A DNA stretch of 64,000 nucleotides from JAIBJN01 sp963748205 (GTDB taxonomy: Bacteria; Actinomycetota; Thermoleophilia; Gaiellales; Gaiellaceae), in assembly GCA_963748205.1 (NCBI GenBank), contig CAVVIB010000021.1, forward strand, positions 62,001 to 126,000. The letters are read 5' to 3'. Below the pieces are notes generated by a model. The model was not told where the DNA came from and did no database searches. It saw only the letters and a list, made by a program, of their open reading frames with translations. A program made the position numbers and the translations under genes. Shown in pieces: positions 16,922 to 25,758 of this stretch. Each line of letters begins with the position of its first letter. Position 1 is the stretch's first letter.

Positions 16922-18157
16922 CTAGTCCCAGCTGTCGAAGGTCCTCCAGGCCGTCTCGAACTCGGCCTGGGGGGCCTCGCCCTCGCACCAGATGCGCTCG
17001 CGCACGCCGCACGCGTCCTTCGGAGAAGCCGCAAGGGAGTCGCGGATCGCGCTCGCGAGCCTGGCGGCGATCTGGTCCCGCCCCGCAGCGGTGTATCCCG
17101 CGAAGGACGCGATGGGCGCCCAGCCGAACCCGATGAGGTCCTGCGGGACGATGCGCGGGTAGGCCTCGGCGAACTGCCGGAGGGCGTAGACCTGGGTCGA
17201 GACGAAGTGGCTCATCAGGTCGGCCGAGAGCAGATGGGTGTCGCCGATCCCGGAGTGCGGCCATGCGGCGTTCGCCAGAGGGAGGTACGTCCTCTGCAGG
17301 AAGCTGCGCGCGGCCTGGAGCTCCTTCGGAGCGTCATCCACCAACACGGCCATGTGCTGGAAGTAGTCGTTCATGCGCTTCGCACGCTTGGCGAGCGTAG
17401 CCCCGCTTACGCCCCACGAGAGCGCGCTCACGTACACGTCGCGAGCGAAGACCTCGACGTAGCGGTCGAGCTCGGTCCAGAAGGCCTCGTCGGCCAGCCA
17501 CTCCTGTAGCTCCGCCTTGTAGACGTCCACCGCGGCCGCGTCGGTCGTGGACGGAACCCAGATGTTGAAGACGATTCCGCGCGCCTTGGGCATCCCGGGG
17601 GCACCGTCGTAGAGGCCTCGCAGGAACTCGAGCACCTCGGCGCGGGCGCCCGGCTCACCCGCGAGGACTTCGGCCGTCATCTCGTTGAACGCCCACGTTT
17701 CCCCCGCTTCGACGTCGACGCCGCGGTTGGCCATCCGCCGCCGCGCTTCCACCCCCGCCTCGTAGAACGTCCGCCCGGGCATCCACTGCGGGTGAGGGCC
17801 GACGACCCAGGCACGCCATCCAGTCGACGACGTCCAGCGGATCTCCGCAACGGGATGGACGCCCAGTGCTCTCACCTCGTCGAAGCGCGGTCGCAGCCGG
17901 AGCACGGTCTGGTCGCTCGGCACCGCCGGCGGAAGGCTGACGGAGTACTCGGCGCAGGGCGACGGATTCGCCGCGAGCGCCTGTGAGAGCTCGAGCCACT
18001 GAGTGCCGCCCCAGAAGATCCCGTCGACCTCGCGCGCGCAGCCGGGCGCCGCTTGGGCCGCTGCCGGCGGGGCCGAGAGAAGCACGAGGCAGGCGAGCGA
18101 CACCGTGGGCAGGAGCCAACGCCCCATCCGTGGCCGCAGACGGCGTGCACGCCACAT
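16922..18157 (-). CDS. secreted protein of unknown family
   Basis: 411 aa. N-terminus has basic residues, a hydrophobic core (LLPTVSLACLVLLSAPPAAAQA) and an AAAQA signal-peptidase-type site near residue 35, so it is exported. The mature part contains WGGTQWLELSQAL, AEIRWTSSTGWRAWV, VEAGETWAFNEMTAEVL and GIVFNIWVPST: rich in Trp and acidic residues, with the NE of FNEM recalling glycoside hydrolase clan A acid/base motifs. I recognise no specific family; the hydrolase idea is inference. Two Cys pairs may be disulfides. GGAGG tracts lie upstream of the ATG. The promoter is unusually palindromic (separate entry). Confidence 0.7.
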   Translation of the reverse strand: MWRARRLRPRMGRWLLPTVSLACLVLLSAPPAAAQAAPGCAREVDGIFWGGTQWLELSQALAANPSPCAEYSVSLPPAVPSDQTVLRLRPRFDEVRALGVHPVAEIRWTSSTGWRAWVVGPHPQWMPGRTFYEAGVEARRRMANRGVDVEAGETWAFNEMTAEVLAGEPGARAEVLEFLRGLYDGAPGMPKARGIVFNIWVPSTTDAAAVDVYKAELQEWLADEAFWTELDRYVEVFARDVYVSALSWGVSGATLAKRAKRMNDYFQHMAVLVDDAPKELQAARSFLQRTYLPLANAAWPHSGIGDTHLLSADLMSHFVSTQVYALRQFAEAYPRIVPQDLIGFGWAPIASFAGYTAAGRDQIAARLASAIRDSLAASPKDACGVRERIWCEGEAPQAEFETAWRTFDSWD

Positions 18158-18168
18158 GCCTCCAACAC

Positions 18169-18215
18169 CTCCTGCTAGTGGCAGGAGTCTCTAACGGTGG
18201 AGAGACTTCTGTCAA
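18169..18215 (-). promoter_or_regulatory. promoter with two abutting inverted repeats
   Basis: On the minus strand TTGACA (18215-18210) and TAGAGA (18193-18188) are 16 bp apart. Between and over them lies a perfect 7-bp inverted repeat AGTCTCT-N8-AGAGACT (18186-18207). Immediately downstream is a second, CTCCTGC-N5-GCAGGAG (18169-18187), sharing 2 bp with the first. These look like operators blocking the -10 and the start of transcription of the secreted gene. Confidence 0.6.
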
Positions 18216-18372
18216 GGCCGGCCTACTGATGCTCAAATAGAACCGAAGTGTCGCTTGTGGGAGGTGCACGGACGGGGCATATACTGGCTCAGCGGAACGA
18301 GAAGGCGGGCCCCCGGCCGGCGTTCCGTTCGACCAGCGCTTCAGCTGGAGCGTCCCAAAAAGGAGAAGTTAA

Positions 18373-18786
18373 ATGGCAGTCGGCCCCGTCGACGTATACA
18401 TCATTGGCTTTCCGGGCAACAAGTTTTCCGGGCGCATCGCCCCGGCGATCATGGAGCTCGTTGAGAACGGCACGATCCGAGTGCTCGATCTGCTCTTCGT
18501 GATGAAGGATGCAGACGGCACCGTGACCACACTCGAGGCCTCGGACCTCGACGAGGAGGGCGCTGGCCTCGTCGCCATCAGCGTCGAGCAGCCAGGTGCG
18601 TTGGGGCCTGAGGATGCCGAGGAGGTCGGCGACGATCTCCCGTCCAACAGCGCGGCCCTCCTGATCGCATTCGAGAACCTCTGGGCCACGAAGGTGGTCG
18701 ACGCCCTCCAGGCGGCGGACGCAGTGTTGATCGACTCGATCCGGATCCCCGCCGACGTCGTGGCGGCCGCGGTCGACGCCGGCTAG
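18373..18786 (+). CDS. DUF6325-family protein
   Basis: 137 aa. Starts MAVGPVDVYIIGFPGNKFSG and contains GRIAPAIMELVENGTIRVLDLLFV and GDDLPSNSAALLIAFENLWA, the conserved text of a short actinobacterial family of unknown function often found beside SHOCT-domain genes, as here. Cytoplasmic, mostly alpha/beta. AAAAGGAGAAG upstream is a good ribosome site; TATACT (18280-18285) is a possible -10 about 90 nt upstream. The SHOCT gene follows after 29 nt. Confidence 0.85.
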   Translation: MAVGPVDVYIIGFPGNKFSGRIAPAIMELVENGTIRVLDLLFVMKDADGTVTTLEASDLDEEGAGLVAISVEQPGALGPEDAEEVGDDLPSNSAALLIAFENLWATKVVDALQAADAVLIDSIRIPADVVAAAVDAG

Positions 18787-18815
18787 ACCGTCCATTCGAG
18801 ATCGAAAGGAGCGAC

Positions 18816-19079
18816 ATGGGACTTGTTCGTATGGCAGCCCGCACCGCCGTCGTGGCGGGAACCGCCACCGCCGTGTCCGGGCGCGTGGCCCGTCGTCAGT
18901 CCGCCAGGTATGCGGAGGAGGACGCGCAGCAGTACCAGCAGCAGGCACCGGCGGCCCCGCCACCGGAGCCGGAGGACGACTCGGCCGCACAGCTCCAGAA
19001 CCTGGCTCAGCTTCACACCCAGGGTGTGCTCACCGATGAGGAGTTCGCTGCAGCCAAGGCCAAGATCCTCGGAATCTGA
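18816..19079 (+). CDS. small SHOCT-domain protein
   Basis: 87 aa. An N-terminal weakly hydrophobic Ala/Val-rich segment is followed by a Gln/Pro linker and a C-terminal SHOCT motif, LQNLAQLHTQGVLTDEEFAA ending AKAKILGI. SHOCT helices are oligomerisation elements appended to many small proteins. AAAGGAG lies 5 nt upstream. Likely co-transcribed with the DUF6325 gene; the pairing suggests a joint role, not known. Confidence 0.88.
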   Translation: MGLVRMAARTAVVAGTATAVSGRVARRQSARYAEEDAQQYQQQAPAAPPPEPEDDSAAQLQNLAQLHTQGVLTDEEFAAAKAKILGI

Positions 19080-19096
19080 GCGACAGGCGCGAGCCT

Positions 19097-19838
19097 GTGA
19101 GGCACGCCGAGGCGTACTCGCGGCTGGCAGGGGTCTACGACGAGATCGTCGTCGACCCCTGCCATGACCGCTGCGCCGCGTTCCTCCACGATCTCTGGAG
19201 CGCCGACCCGGAGGGCGTACGCTCCGTGCTCGATCTCTGCTGCGGCACCGGTCTCCTCGCGAGCGAGCTGATCGCACGGGGCTACCGGGTCGTCGGCGTC
19301 GACGCATCCGACGCGATGCTCGCGCGCGCTCGCGAACGCCTCGGCCCCGAAGTGGCGTTGAGCCGCATGACTCTCCCGGAGCTCGCGGGCGAAGAGGTCT
19401 TCGACGCGGCGGTCTGCACGTTCGACGGCTTCAACTACCTCACGCCGGACGAGTTGCGATCTAACGATGGCCGCGGTGGCCCTCCGGCTTCGGCCGGCCG
19501 GATGGCTCGTCTTCGACCTCCACACCGACGGGATGATGAACTTCACCATCTCCAACTCCGTCGTCGCGGGTGAATCGGCCGGGAACGGCTTCGTGATCAG
19601 CAGCACCGTGGATCCCGACGCCCGCACCTGCGACACCACGATCGAGCTCACGCGGCCCCGTACCGGTGACTCCTTCAGCGAGCAGCACAGGCAGTACTTC
19701 CACACGGATGCGGATGTCCGTGCCTCCCTGCAAGCCGCGGGCTTCGCGGTGACCGCGGTAGGCGAGGAGTACACGCACAAGCCGGCGGACGACTCGACCC
19801 TCTGCGCGACGTGGACTGCACGGCGTCTAGCGATGTGA
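19097..19838 (+). CDS. class I SAM-dependent methyltransferase (one frameshift)
   Basis: GTG start gives MRHAEAYSRLAGVYDEIVVD, then VRSVLDLCCGTGLLASEL (SAM-binding motif I) and YRVVGVDASDAMLARARE (motif II). The frame breaks at 19463-19464 (AA); removing one A continues as TMAAVALRLRPAGWLVFDLHT, the post-motif region, to a stop at 19838, about 246 aa. Substrate unknown. Starts 17 nt after the SHOCT gene, so it belongs to the same transcript. A GC terminator follows. Confidence 0.85.
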
Positions 19839-19850
19839 ACCGGGATTTCC

Positions 19851-19876
19851 GGCCCGCCCCGAAGGACGGGCGGGCC
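19851..19876. terminator. bidirectional hairpin terminator
   Basis: GGCCCGCCC-CGAAGGAC-GGGCGGGCC, a perfect nine-pair GC stem between the convergent methyltransferase and SHOCT genes. No T run, but placement and strength fit termination on both strands. Confidence 0.6.
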
Positions 19877-19907
19877 GGCCAACAGCTACGAGTGGCCCTG
19901 TCCCGGG

Positions 19908-20300
19908 CTAGCCGAGCGCCTTTGCCTTGATCTGGTCGAACTCGGCCTGCGAGATGGCGCCCGAGTCGAGGAGCCCCTTCGCCTTCTCGATCTCCGACGC
20001 GGCGCCGCTGGTCGAGACCGATTGGACGTATTCGGTGAATTGCTCCTGCGAGGCTCTTGCCCGACTCAGGTTCCGCTCGTTCATCCCCTCGTGGTTGGCG
20101 ATCAAGTAGATGAGCACGCCTAAGAAGGGTGTGAGTATCAGGAAGACGATCCAGGCCGCCTTCTTCCACCCCGACGCGTCGTGGCGGCGGAAAAGGTCCG
20201 CGAAGATCGTGATCAGGATCCAGAACCAGATCACCCACGCGAAGAAGATGAGCATGGTCCAGAGGACCTCGAGGAATGGATAGTCCGCTGCGAAGAGCAC
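19908..20300 (-). CDS. PLDc_N and SHOCT domain membrane protein
   Basis: 130 aa. Two hydrophobic segments (LEVLWTMLIFFAWVIWFWIL and AAWIVFLILTPFLGVLIYLI) around DLFRRHDASGWKKA form the PLDc_N (phospholipase D nuclease N-terminal) membrane module. After a linker the C-terminus carries a SHOCT motif, IEKAKGLLDSGAISQAEFDQ. Common in actinobacteria, function unknown. GTG start with AGGAGG about 10 nt upstream; a GATAAT near 20334-20339 could be the -10. Divergent from the iron-binding protein gene. Confidence 0.88.
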   Translation of the reverse strand: MLFAADYPFLEVLWTMLIFFAWVIWFWILITIFADLFRRHDASGWKKAAWIVFLILTPFLGVLIYLIANHEGMNERNLSRARASQEQFTEYVQSVSTSGAASEIEKAKGLLDSGAISQAEFDQIKAKALG

Positions 20301-20396
20301 CGGCGGGAAACCTCCTAGTAGCTGGGAGACGCGATTATCTGCCTTCCGACAGCGGGAATCCAGCGCCTACCGCCGCCCAGGGCCTTTGCCGATCCA

Positions 20397-20435
20397 GTAA
20401 GGTCTCCCTCCGTACGTGGGTAAGGAATGCCTTAC
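20397..20435 (+). promoter_or_regulatory. candidate metalloregulator operator over the start of the iron-binding protein gene
   Basis: GTAAGG-AATG-CCTTAC (20420-20435) is a perfect 16-bp inverted repeat inside codons 2-7 of the gene. The half site GTAAGG also occurs at 20397-20402, where it overlaps a -10-like TAAGGT (20398-20403). Spacing and sequence resemble DtxR/IdeR-type iron boxes (TnAGG...CCTnA), which would suit repression of iron uptake. That assignment is inference. Confidence 0.5.
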
Positions 20436-21441
20436 GAGACGGACGCTGGCGCTGCTCGCCGGAGCGGCCGCGGCGCTGACCCTTCCCATCCTCGCGGGCT
20501 GCGGCGGCGAGGACGCCGACATCACCGTGTATTCCGGCCGCCAGGAAGACCTGGTCGAGGACCTCTTCGAGCAGTTCGAGGAGGAGACCGGAATCACCGT
20601 CGACGTGCGCTACGGGGACAGCGCGGAGCTCGCCGCGACCATCGCCGAGGAAGGCGACAACACGCCCGCCGACGTCTTCTTCGCGCAGGACGCGGGCTCA
20701 CTGGGCTCGGTTTCCGGAGAAGGGCTCCTCGAGGAGCTCCCGGCCGAGACGCTCGAGCGCGTCGACGAGCGCTTCCGCGACCCCGAGTCCCGTTGGGTCG
20801 GCACGTCGGGGCGCGTGCGCGTCGTCGTCTACAACACGGACGAGCTCTCGGAGGACGAGCTTCCCGACTCGATCTGGGACTACGCCGACTCCGAGTGGCA
20901 GGGGCGGATCGGCTTCGCCCCCACGAACGCGTCCTTCCAGGCCATGGTGACCGCGATGCGGCTCGAGGCCGGCGACGAGCAGACGCGCGAGTGGCTCGAG
21001 GCGATCGTGGCCAACGACCCGCATCTCTACGAGAACAACATCGCCACCGTCGAGGCCACCGCTGCGGGAGAAGTCGATGTCGGGTTCGTCAACCACTACT
21101 ACCTCTACGGGCATCTCCAGGAACAGCCCGACGATCCGGTCGACAACCACTACCTCGAGGCCGGCGACGCGGGCGCGCTCGTGAACGTCGCAGGCGCAGG
21201 GATCCTCGCGTCGACCGACAAGCCCGGGATGGCGCAGCAGCTCGTCGACTACCTCCTCGCCGACGGGCAGGAGTACTTCGCGACGGAAACGGACGAGTAC
21301 CCGCTCGTCGAGGGCGTCGAGTCGGACAACGAGCTGCCGCCGCTCACCGACCTGCACGGGCCGGACGTCGAGCTCGGCGCGCTCGGCGGCGAGCTAGAGG
21401 CGACGATCGAGCTCCTGAACAGCGTCGGCCTCCTGAGTTAG
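20416..21441 (+). CDS. iron(III)-type ABC transporter substrate-binding lipoprotein
   Basis: 341 aa. Lipoprotein signal: basic start, hydrophobic LALLAGAAAALTLPILAGC with lipobox LAGC. The mature part begins DITVYSGRQEDLVEDLFEQF and continues with FFAQDAGSLG, GRVRVVVYNTD, VGFVNHYYLYG and ANAG-like hinge residues, matching the FbpA/FutA ferric-binding group; Tyr-Tyr in NHYYLYG are the usual Fe ligands. No permease or ATPase gene is adjacent, so it is an orphan component. The GTG start is the only plausible one in frame. Overlain by a palindrome that may be an iron operator. Confidence 0.88.
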   Translation: MGKECLTRRTLALLAGAAAALTLPILAGCGGEDADITVYSGRQEDLVEDLFEQFEEETGITVDVRYGDSAELAATIAEEGDNTPADVFFAQDAGSLGSVSGEGLLEELPAETLERVDERFRDPESRWVGTSGRVRVVVYNTDELSEDELPDSIWDYADSEWQGRIGFAPTNASFQAMVTAMRLEAGDEQTREWLEAIVANDPHLYENNIATVEATAAGEVDVGFVNHYYLYGHLQEQPDDPVDNHYLEAGDAGALVNVAGAGILASTDKPGMAQQLVDYLLADGQEYFATETDEYPLVEGVESDNELPPLTDLHGPDVELGALGGELEATIELLNSVGLLS

Positions 21442-21443
21442 TC

Positions 21444-22795
21444 ATGAACCTGCGGCGCTCCCCGTGGGGGATCGGCGCCGCGTGCCTAGGCGTTGCCGGT
21501 TTGTCGCTCCTGGCGCCCTGGGCGCCGACCTACGACCCGTGGGCCTGGCTGATCTGGGGCCGCGAGGTCGCAGGGCTCGACCTCGACACGAGCGCCGGGC
21601 CCGCGTGGAAGCCCCTCCCCGTGCTCGTGACTACGCTGCTCGCCCCGCTCGACGGTGCCGCGCCGTGGCTCTGGCTGCTTCTCGCACGCGCCGGGCGGCC
21701 TGCTCGCGGTCGTGCTCGCGTTCCGCGTCGCGGCGCGGCTTGCAGGAGGCAGCGGTCGCTGGTTCGCGGGCTGCGTCGCGGTCCTCGGCCTCCTCTCGAC
21801 GACCGGCTTCCTGCGCGGCGTCGCCGGCGGGAGCTCCGAGGGCTTGCTGATCGCGCTGCTCCTCCTCGCCTTCGAGCGTCACCTCGACGGGCATCGCGGG
21901 CAGGCTCTCGCGCTCGGGACGGCCGCGGCGCTCCTCCGTCCCGAGGTGTGGCCGTTCCTCGCCGTGTACGCGGTCTGGCTCTGGCGCCGCGAGCCGGGCT
22001 CCCGAAGGCTCGTGGCCGCGCTGCTTCCACTCGTGCCGCTGCTCTGGTTCCTGCCCGAGCTGTGGGGCTCGGGCGACCTCCTGCGCTCGTCCGAGCGCGC
22101 GCAGATCCCGAACCCGGGCGCGCCCACGCTGGCCGACTACCCCGCGCTCGAGGTCGTCCAGCGGTTCGTTGGCATGCTCGTGCCGCCGATCGCGGTGGGA
22201 GCGCTCGGCGCGGTTGCACTCGCTGTGCGACGCCGCGAGGCCGAGTTGCTCGCGCTGGTCGCGGGCACGGCGGGTTGGGTGGCGCTCGTGGCGTTGATGA
22301 GCGAGGCCGGCTTCTCCGGCGAGGAGCGCTACCTGCTCGTCGCCGCGGCCTTCGCCTCCGTCCTGGCCGGGGTCGCCGCCGGGCGGCTCCTGAACCTCGT
22401 CGCCGAACGGGCTCCGCGTGCCGCCGCCGCGAGCGCGGCCGCCGTTGTCGCGTGCGCCGCGATCCTCGCCGTCCCCGCCGCCCGCGACCTCGGAGACGAG
22501 CTCGCCTACGCCGCCGACCTGCGGGCCGACCTGGCCGTCGGCCGTCGACGAGGCGGGCGGGATGAGCAGCCTGCGGGACTGCGGGCCGCTCTACGCCGGC
22601 CGGGCGCGCTTTCCGCTCATCGCCTGGCACGTGGACGCGCACATCTCAGACCTGAGCCTGGAGCCTCGCGCCCCGGGTGTCGTGCTGCGCTCGCGGCTGA
22701 CGGCGGACGAGCCCGCCGAGCCGGCGGCGCCGGCGGAGTTCACGCTCGTGGCGCGGTCGGGCACGTGGGAGGTGCTGACTTCGTGCGCGACCTAG
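21444..22795 (+). CDS. GT-C-like polytopic membrane protein (two frameshifts)
   Basis: ATG 2 nt after the binding-protein stop. Begins MNLRRSPWGIGAACLGVAGL, then APWAPTYDPWAWLIWGREV (DP-W loop like GT-C glycosyltransferases), then about nine hydrophobic helices and a C-terminal soluble stretch ending EFTLVARSGTWEVLTSCAT. The frame breaks at 21693-21695 (GGG for GG) and 22542-22543 (CC for C); both repairs give about 449 aa. Likely a membrane mannosyl/arabinosyl-type transferase or related protein of unknown acceptor. It overlaps the next gene by 13 nt. Confidence 0.65.
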
Positions 22796-24265
22796 ACCTG
22801 CGGCGGCACCTCGGGCTCGTCCTGCCGCTCCGCGCTGCTCGTCGGCCTCTCCGTGCTTCTGCGCACGCGCGCTCTCGACGCCTCGCTCTGGATCGACGAG
22901 GGGATCTCCGTCGGCATCGCGTCGCATCCGCGCCGACAGACATCCCCGGCCTGCTGCGGCAGGACGGCTCGCCGCCGCTGTACTACCTGCTCCTGCACGC
23001 CTGGATCGCGGTCGCCGGCACGGGCGAAGCCGCGCTGCGCGCCCCCTCGCTCCTCTTCGCGCTCGCGACGGTTCCTGCCGCGCTCTGGGCCGGCAGGAGC
23101 CTCTTCGGGGCCCGCGCCGGGTGGCTCTGCGCGTCGCTCGCCGCCGTGATGCCCTTCCTGACCGCCTACGCGCAGGAGGTGCGGATGTACGCGCTGGTGG
23201 CGCTCCTCTCGGTGGTCGCGACGGCGGCCTTCCTGCATGCCTTCGCGTTCCGTCGCCGCATCTACCTGCCCGTCTTCGCGGTCGCACTCGCCCTGCTCCT
23301 CTACACGCACTACTGGGCGTTCTTCTTCCTGCTCGGGCTGCTGGCCGCTCTGGCCGCGCTCATGCTCGACGCGCGCGCGCGCCGAGCGGAAGGGGCTGCT
23401 CGTGGACGCGGCCCTCGCGTTCGGGATCCCGCTCGTCGCCTTCCTGCCCTGGCTGCCGACCTTCGCCTTCCAGCTCGAGAACACCGGCGCTCCCTGGTCG
23501 AACTCGCCGCCCGCTTCGGCGCTCGTCGGCGCGTTCGCGCTCGGGGCCGGCGCCGCCGTGCTCCCGCTCCTCGCGCACGGCTCCGAGGAGCGCCGGGCCC
23601 TGCGCAGCCTGGCCCTCGCGGCGGGGCTCGCCCTCGCAGCCGCCTGGGGGGCCGCGCAGCTCGAGCCCGGGTGGGCGACTCGCTACCTCGCCGTCCTGGT
23701 GGGGCCTCTGCTCCTCCTCGCGGGACTGACCTTCGCGCGGCTCGGGCCACTCGGCCTCGCCGCGTGCGCGGCCGTCTCCGTCGTCTGGCTGATCGACGGC
23801 TCGCCGGGAGAGAAGACCAACGTCGCCGCTACCACCGCGTCGCTCGAGCAGCACCTCGCGCCGGGCGACCTCGTCCTCTCCACGCAGCCCGAGCAGGTGC
23901 CCGTCCTCGCGCACTACCTGCCGGACGGCCTCGACTACGCGACCCCGCTCGGGCCGGTCGACGACCCGAGCGTGATGGACTGGCGCGACGCGCTTCCGCG
24001 GCTCGAGCGCACGCGACCTGACAGCAGCCTCCTCCCCGTCCTCGACTCCCTGCCGACGGGCTCCACGGTGCTCCTCGTCCGGCCCGACGTGGGCGACGGC
24101 GGCCGGTGGCAGGCGCCCTGGACGAGCCTCGTCGCGCGGCACACGAACGACTGGGCGGACGCGCTCGAGGCGGACGGGCGCTTCCGGGTCGTCGAGGGGA
24201 CGGCGGCGGGGCCCGAGACGACGCGCACGAGCATCCGTCTGACGCTCTACCGGAAAGCGCGCTGA
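22783..24265 (+). CDS. ArnT/PMT-like GT-C glycosyltransferase (three frameshifts)
   Basis: GTG start inside the end of the preceding gene. Pieces in order: LLVGLSVLLRTRALDASLWIDEG (the D-E of the first loop is the GT-C catalytic acid), DIPGLLRQDGSPPLYYLLLH (a GT39 landmark), LTAYAQEVRMYALVALLSVV, then further helices and a soluble C-terminal domain to 24265. Frame changes near 22830, about 22931-22938 (here a base appears missing or two are extra) and about 23370-23382 in a CG run. Repaired length about 493 aa. Uses polyprenyl-phosphate sugars in related enzymes. Confidence 0.7.
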
Positions 24266-24293
24266 GTGATTTGTATGGTCCCCCTTACAACTG

Positions 24294-25758
24294 ATGCCAA
24301 ATAACCCGACCTCCCCGGTGGTCGTCATCGGCGCGGGCCCCGCGGGCCTGACCGCCGGCTACCTCCTCGCCGGGCTCGACGTCCCCGTCCTCGTCCTGGA
24401 GGCGGAGGAGCAGGTCGGCGGCCTCGCCAAGACGGTCGTGCGCGACGGGTATCGCTTCGACCTCGGCGGCCACCGGTTCTTCACGAAGAGTCGCGAGGTA
24501 GACGCCCTCTGGCACGAGATCATGGGCGACGAGTTCCTCCTGCGACCGCGCCTTTCCCGCATCTACTGGAACGGGCGCTTCCTCGACTACCCGCTGAGCC
24601 CGCGCGACGTCGTGCGCAAGCTGGGACCGGTCGAGCTCGGGCGCGTCCTCGCCTCCTACGCCGCCGCGCTGCCGCGGCGCCGCGGCGGTGAGGCGACGCT
24701 CGAGGACTGGGTCTCGAACCGCTTCGGGCGCCGCCTCTTCGACCTCTTCTTCCGGACGTACACCGAGAAGGTCTGGGGCGTGCCGGCCTCGGAGATCAGG
24801 GCCGAGTGGGCCGCGCAGCGCATCAAGGGCCTCTCGCTGACCAGCGCCGCGAAGGACGCGATCTTCGGCAACGGCGGCGTCAAGAGCCTGATCCGCGAGT
24901 TCCACTACCCGCGCTACGGCCCGGGCCAGATGTGGGAGACGATGGCCGAGCGCATCGTCGAGCGAGGCGGACAGGTGCTCACCGGAATGCCGGTCGAACA
25001 CATCGACGTCGAGGACGGCCGCGTCGTCGCCGTCTCCGCCGGCGGGCTGGAGATCGAGTGCGAGGACGTGATCTCCTCCCTCCCCCTCCGCACGCTTGCG
25101 GGCCTCGCGGAGCCCACGCCCGGCCGCGCGACGCTCGAGGCCGCGCAGGGCCTGCGGTACCGCGACTTCCTCACCGTCGCGCTCGTCCTGCGGGGCGAAG
25201 ACCCCTTCCCCGACAACTGGGTCTACGTCCACGACCCGTCGGTGCGCGTCGGGCGGATCCAGAACTACCGTTCCTGGAGCCCGTGGATGGTCCCCGACCC
25301 CGAGACGACGTGCATCGGGCTCGAGTACTTCTGCTTCGAAGGCGACGAGCTCTGGAGCGCAGCCGACGACGACCTCGTCGAACTCGCTGCCTCCGAGCTC
25401 GAGCGGCTCGGCCTCGGCGACCGAGACCGAGTCGAGCGCGGCTACGCCGTCCGGGTCCCGAAGGCCTATCCGGTCTACGACGAGGAGTACCGCTGCGCGC
25501 CTCGCCACGGTGCGCTCCTGGCTCGACGGCATCGAGAACCTTCAGCAGGTCGGGCGCAACGGTCTCCACCGCTACAACAACTCGGATCACTCGATGCTGA
25601 CTGCCATCCGCGCGGTCGAGAACCTGACCGCCGGGACGCGCCACGATCTCTGGGCGGTCAACGCGGACAGCGTCTACCACGAGGAGGCGCGGGCCGAGGA
25701 GCACCCCTACCGCGCCGCGCCCGAGACGCCGGCGATGAGCACGCCGCTCCGCTCGTGA
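24294..25758 (+). CDS. FAD-dependent oxidoreductase, UDP-galactopyranose-mutase-like (one frameshift)
   Basis: N-terminal Rossmann motif VVVIGAGPAGLTAGYLLAGL and EAEEQVGGLAKTV bind FAD. FDLGGHRFFTKSREVDALW, TYTEKVWGVPASEIRAEWAA and YRDFLTVALVLRGEDPF follow, and the C-terminus has NGLHRYNNSDHSMLTAIRAV. This is the COG1232/UGM-like group seen in surface-polysaccharide loci; whether it isomerises a nucleotide sugar or oxidises another substrate is open. The frame breaks at 25490-25491 (CC for C); repaired length about 487 aa. The stop overlaps the next GTG (GTGA). Confidence 0.8.

Noticed and set aside
20427..22565. A 712-codon frame from ATG 20427 through the binding-protein gene
   Set aside because: It is out of frame with the clear lipoprotein and is Arg-rich nonsense until it enters the true frame of the next gene at 21444.
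23370..23400. CG-repeat run as a phase-variable tract
   Set aside because: The run is short and its frame change is like many others in this stretch; there is no sign of a contingency locus.
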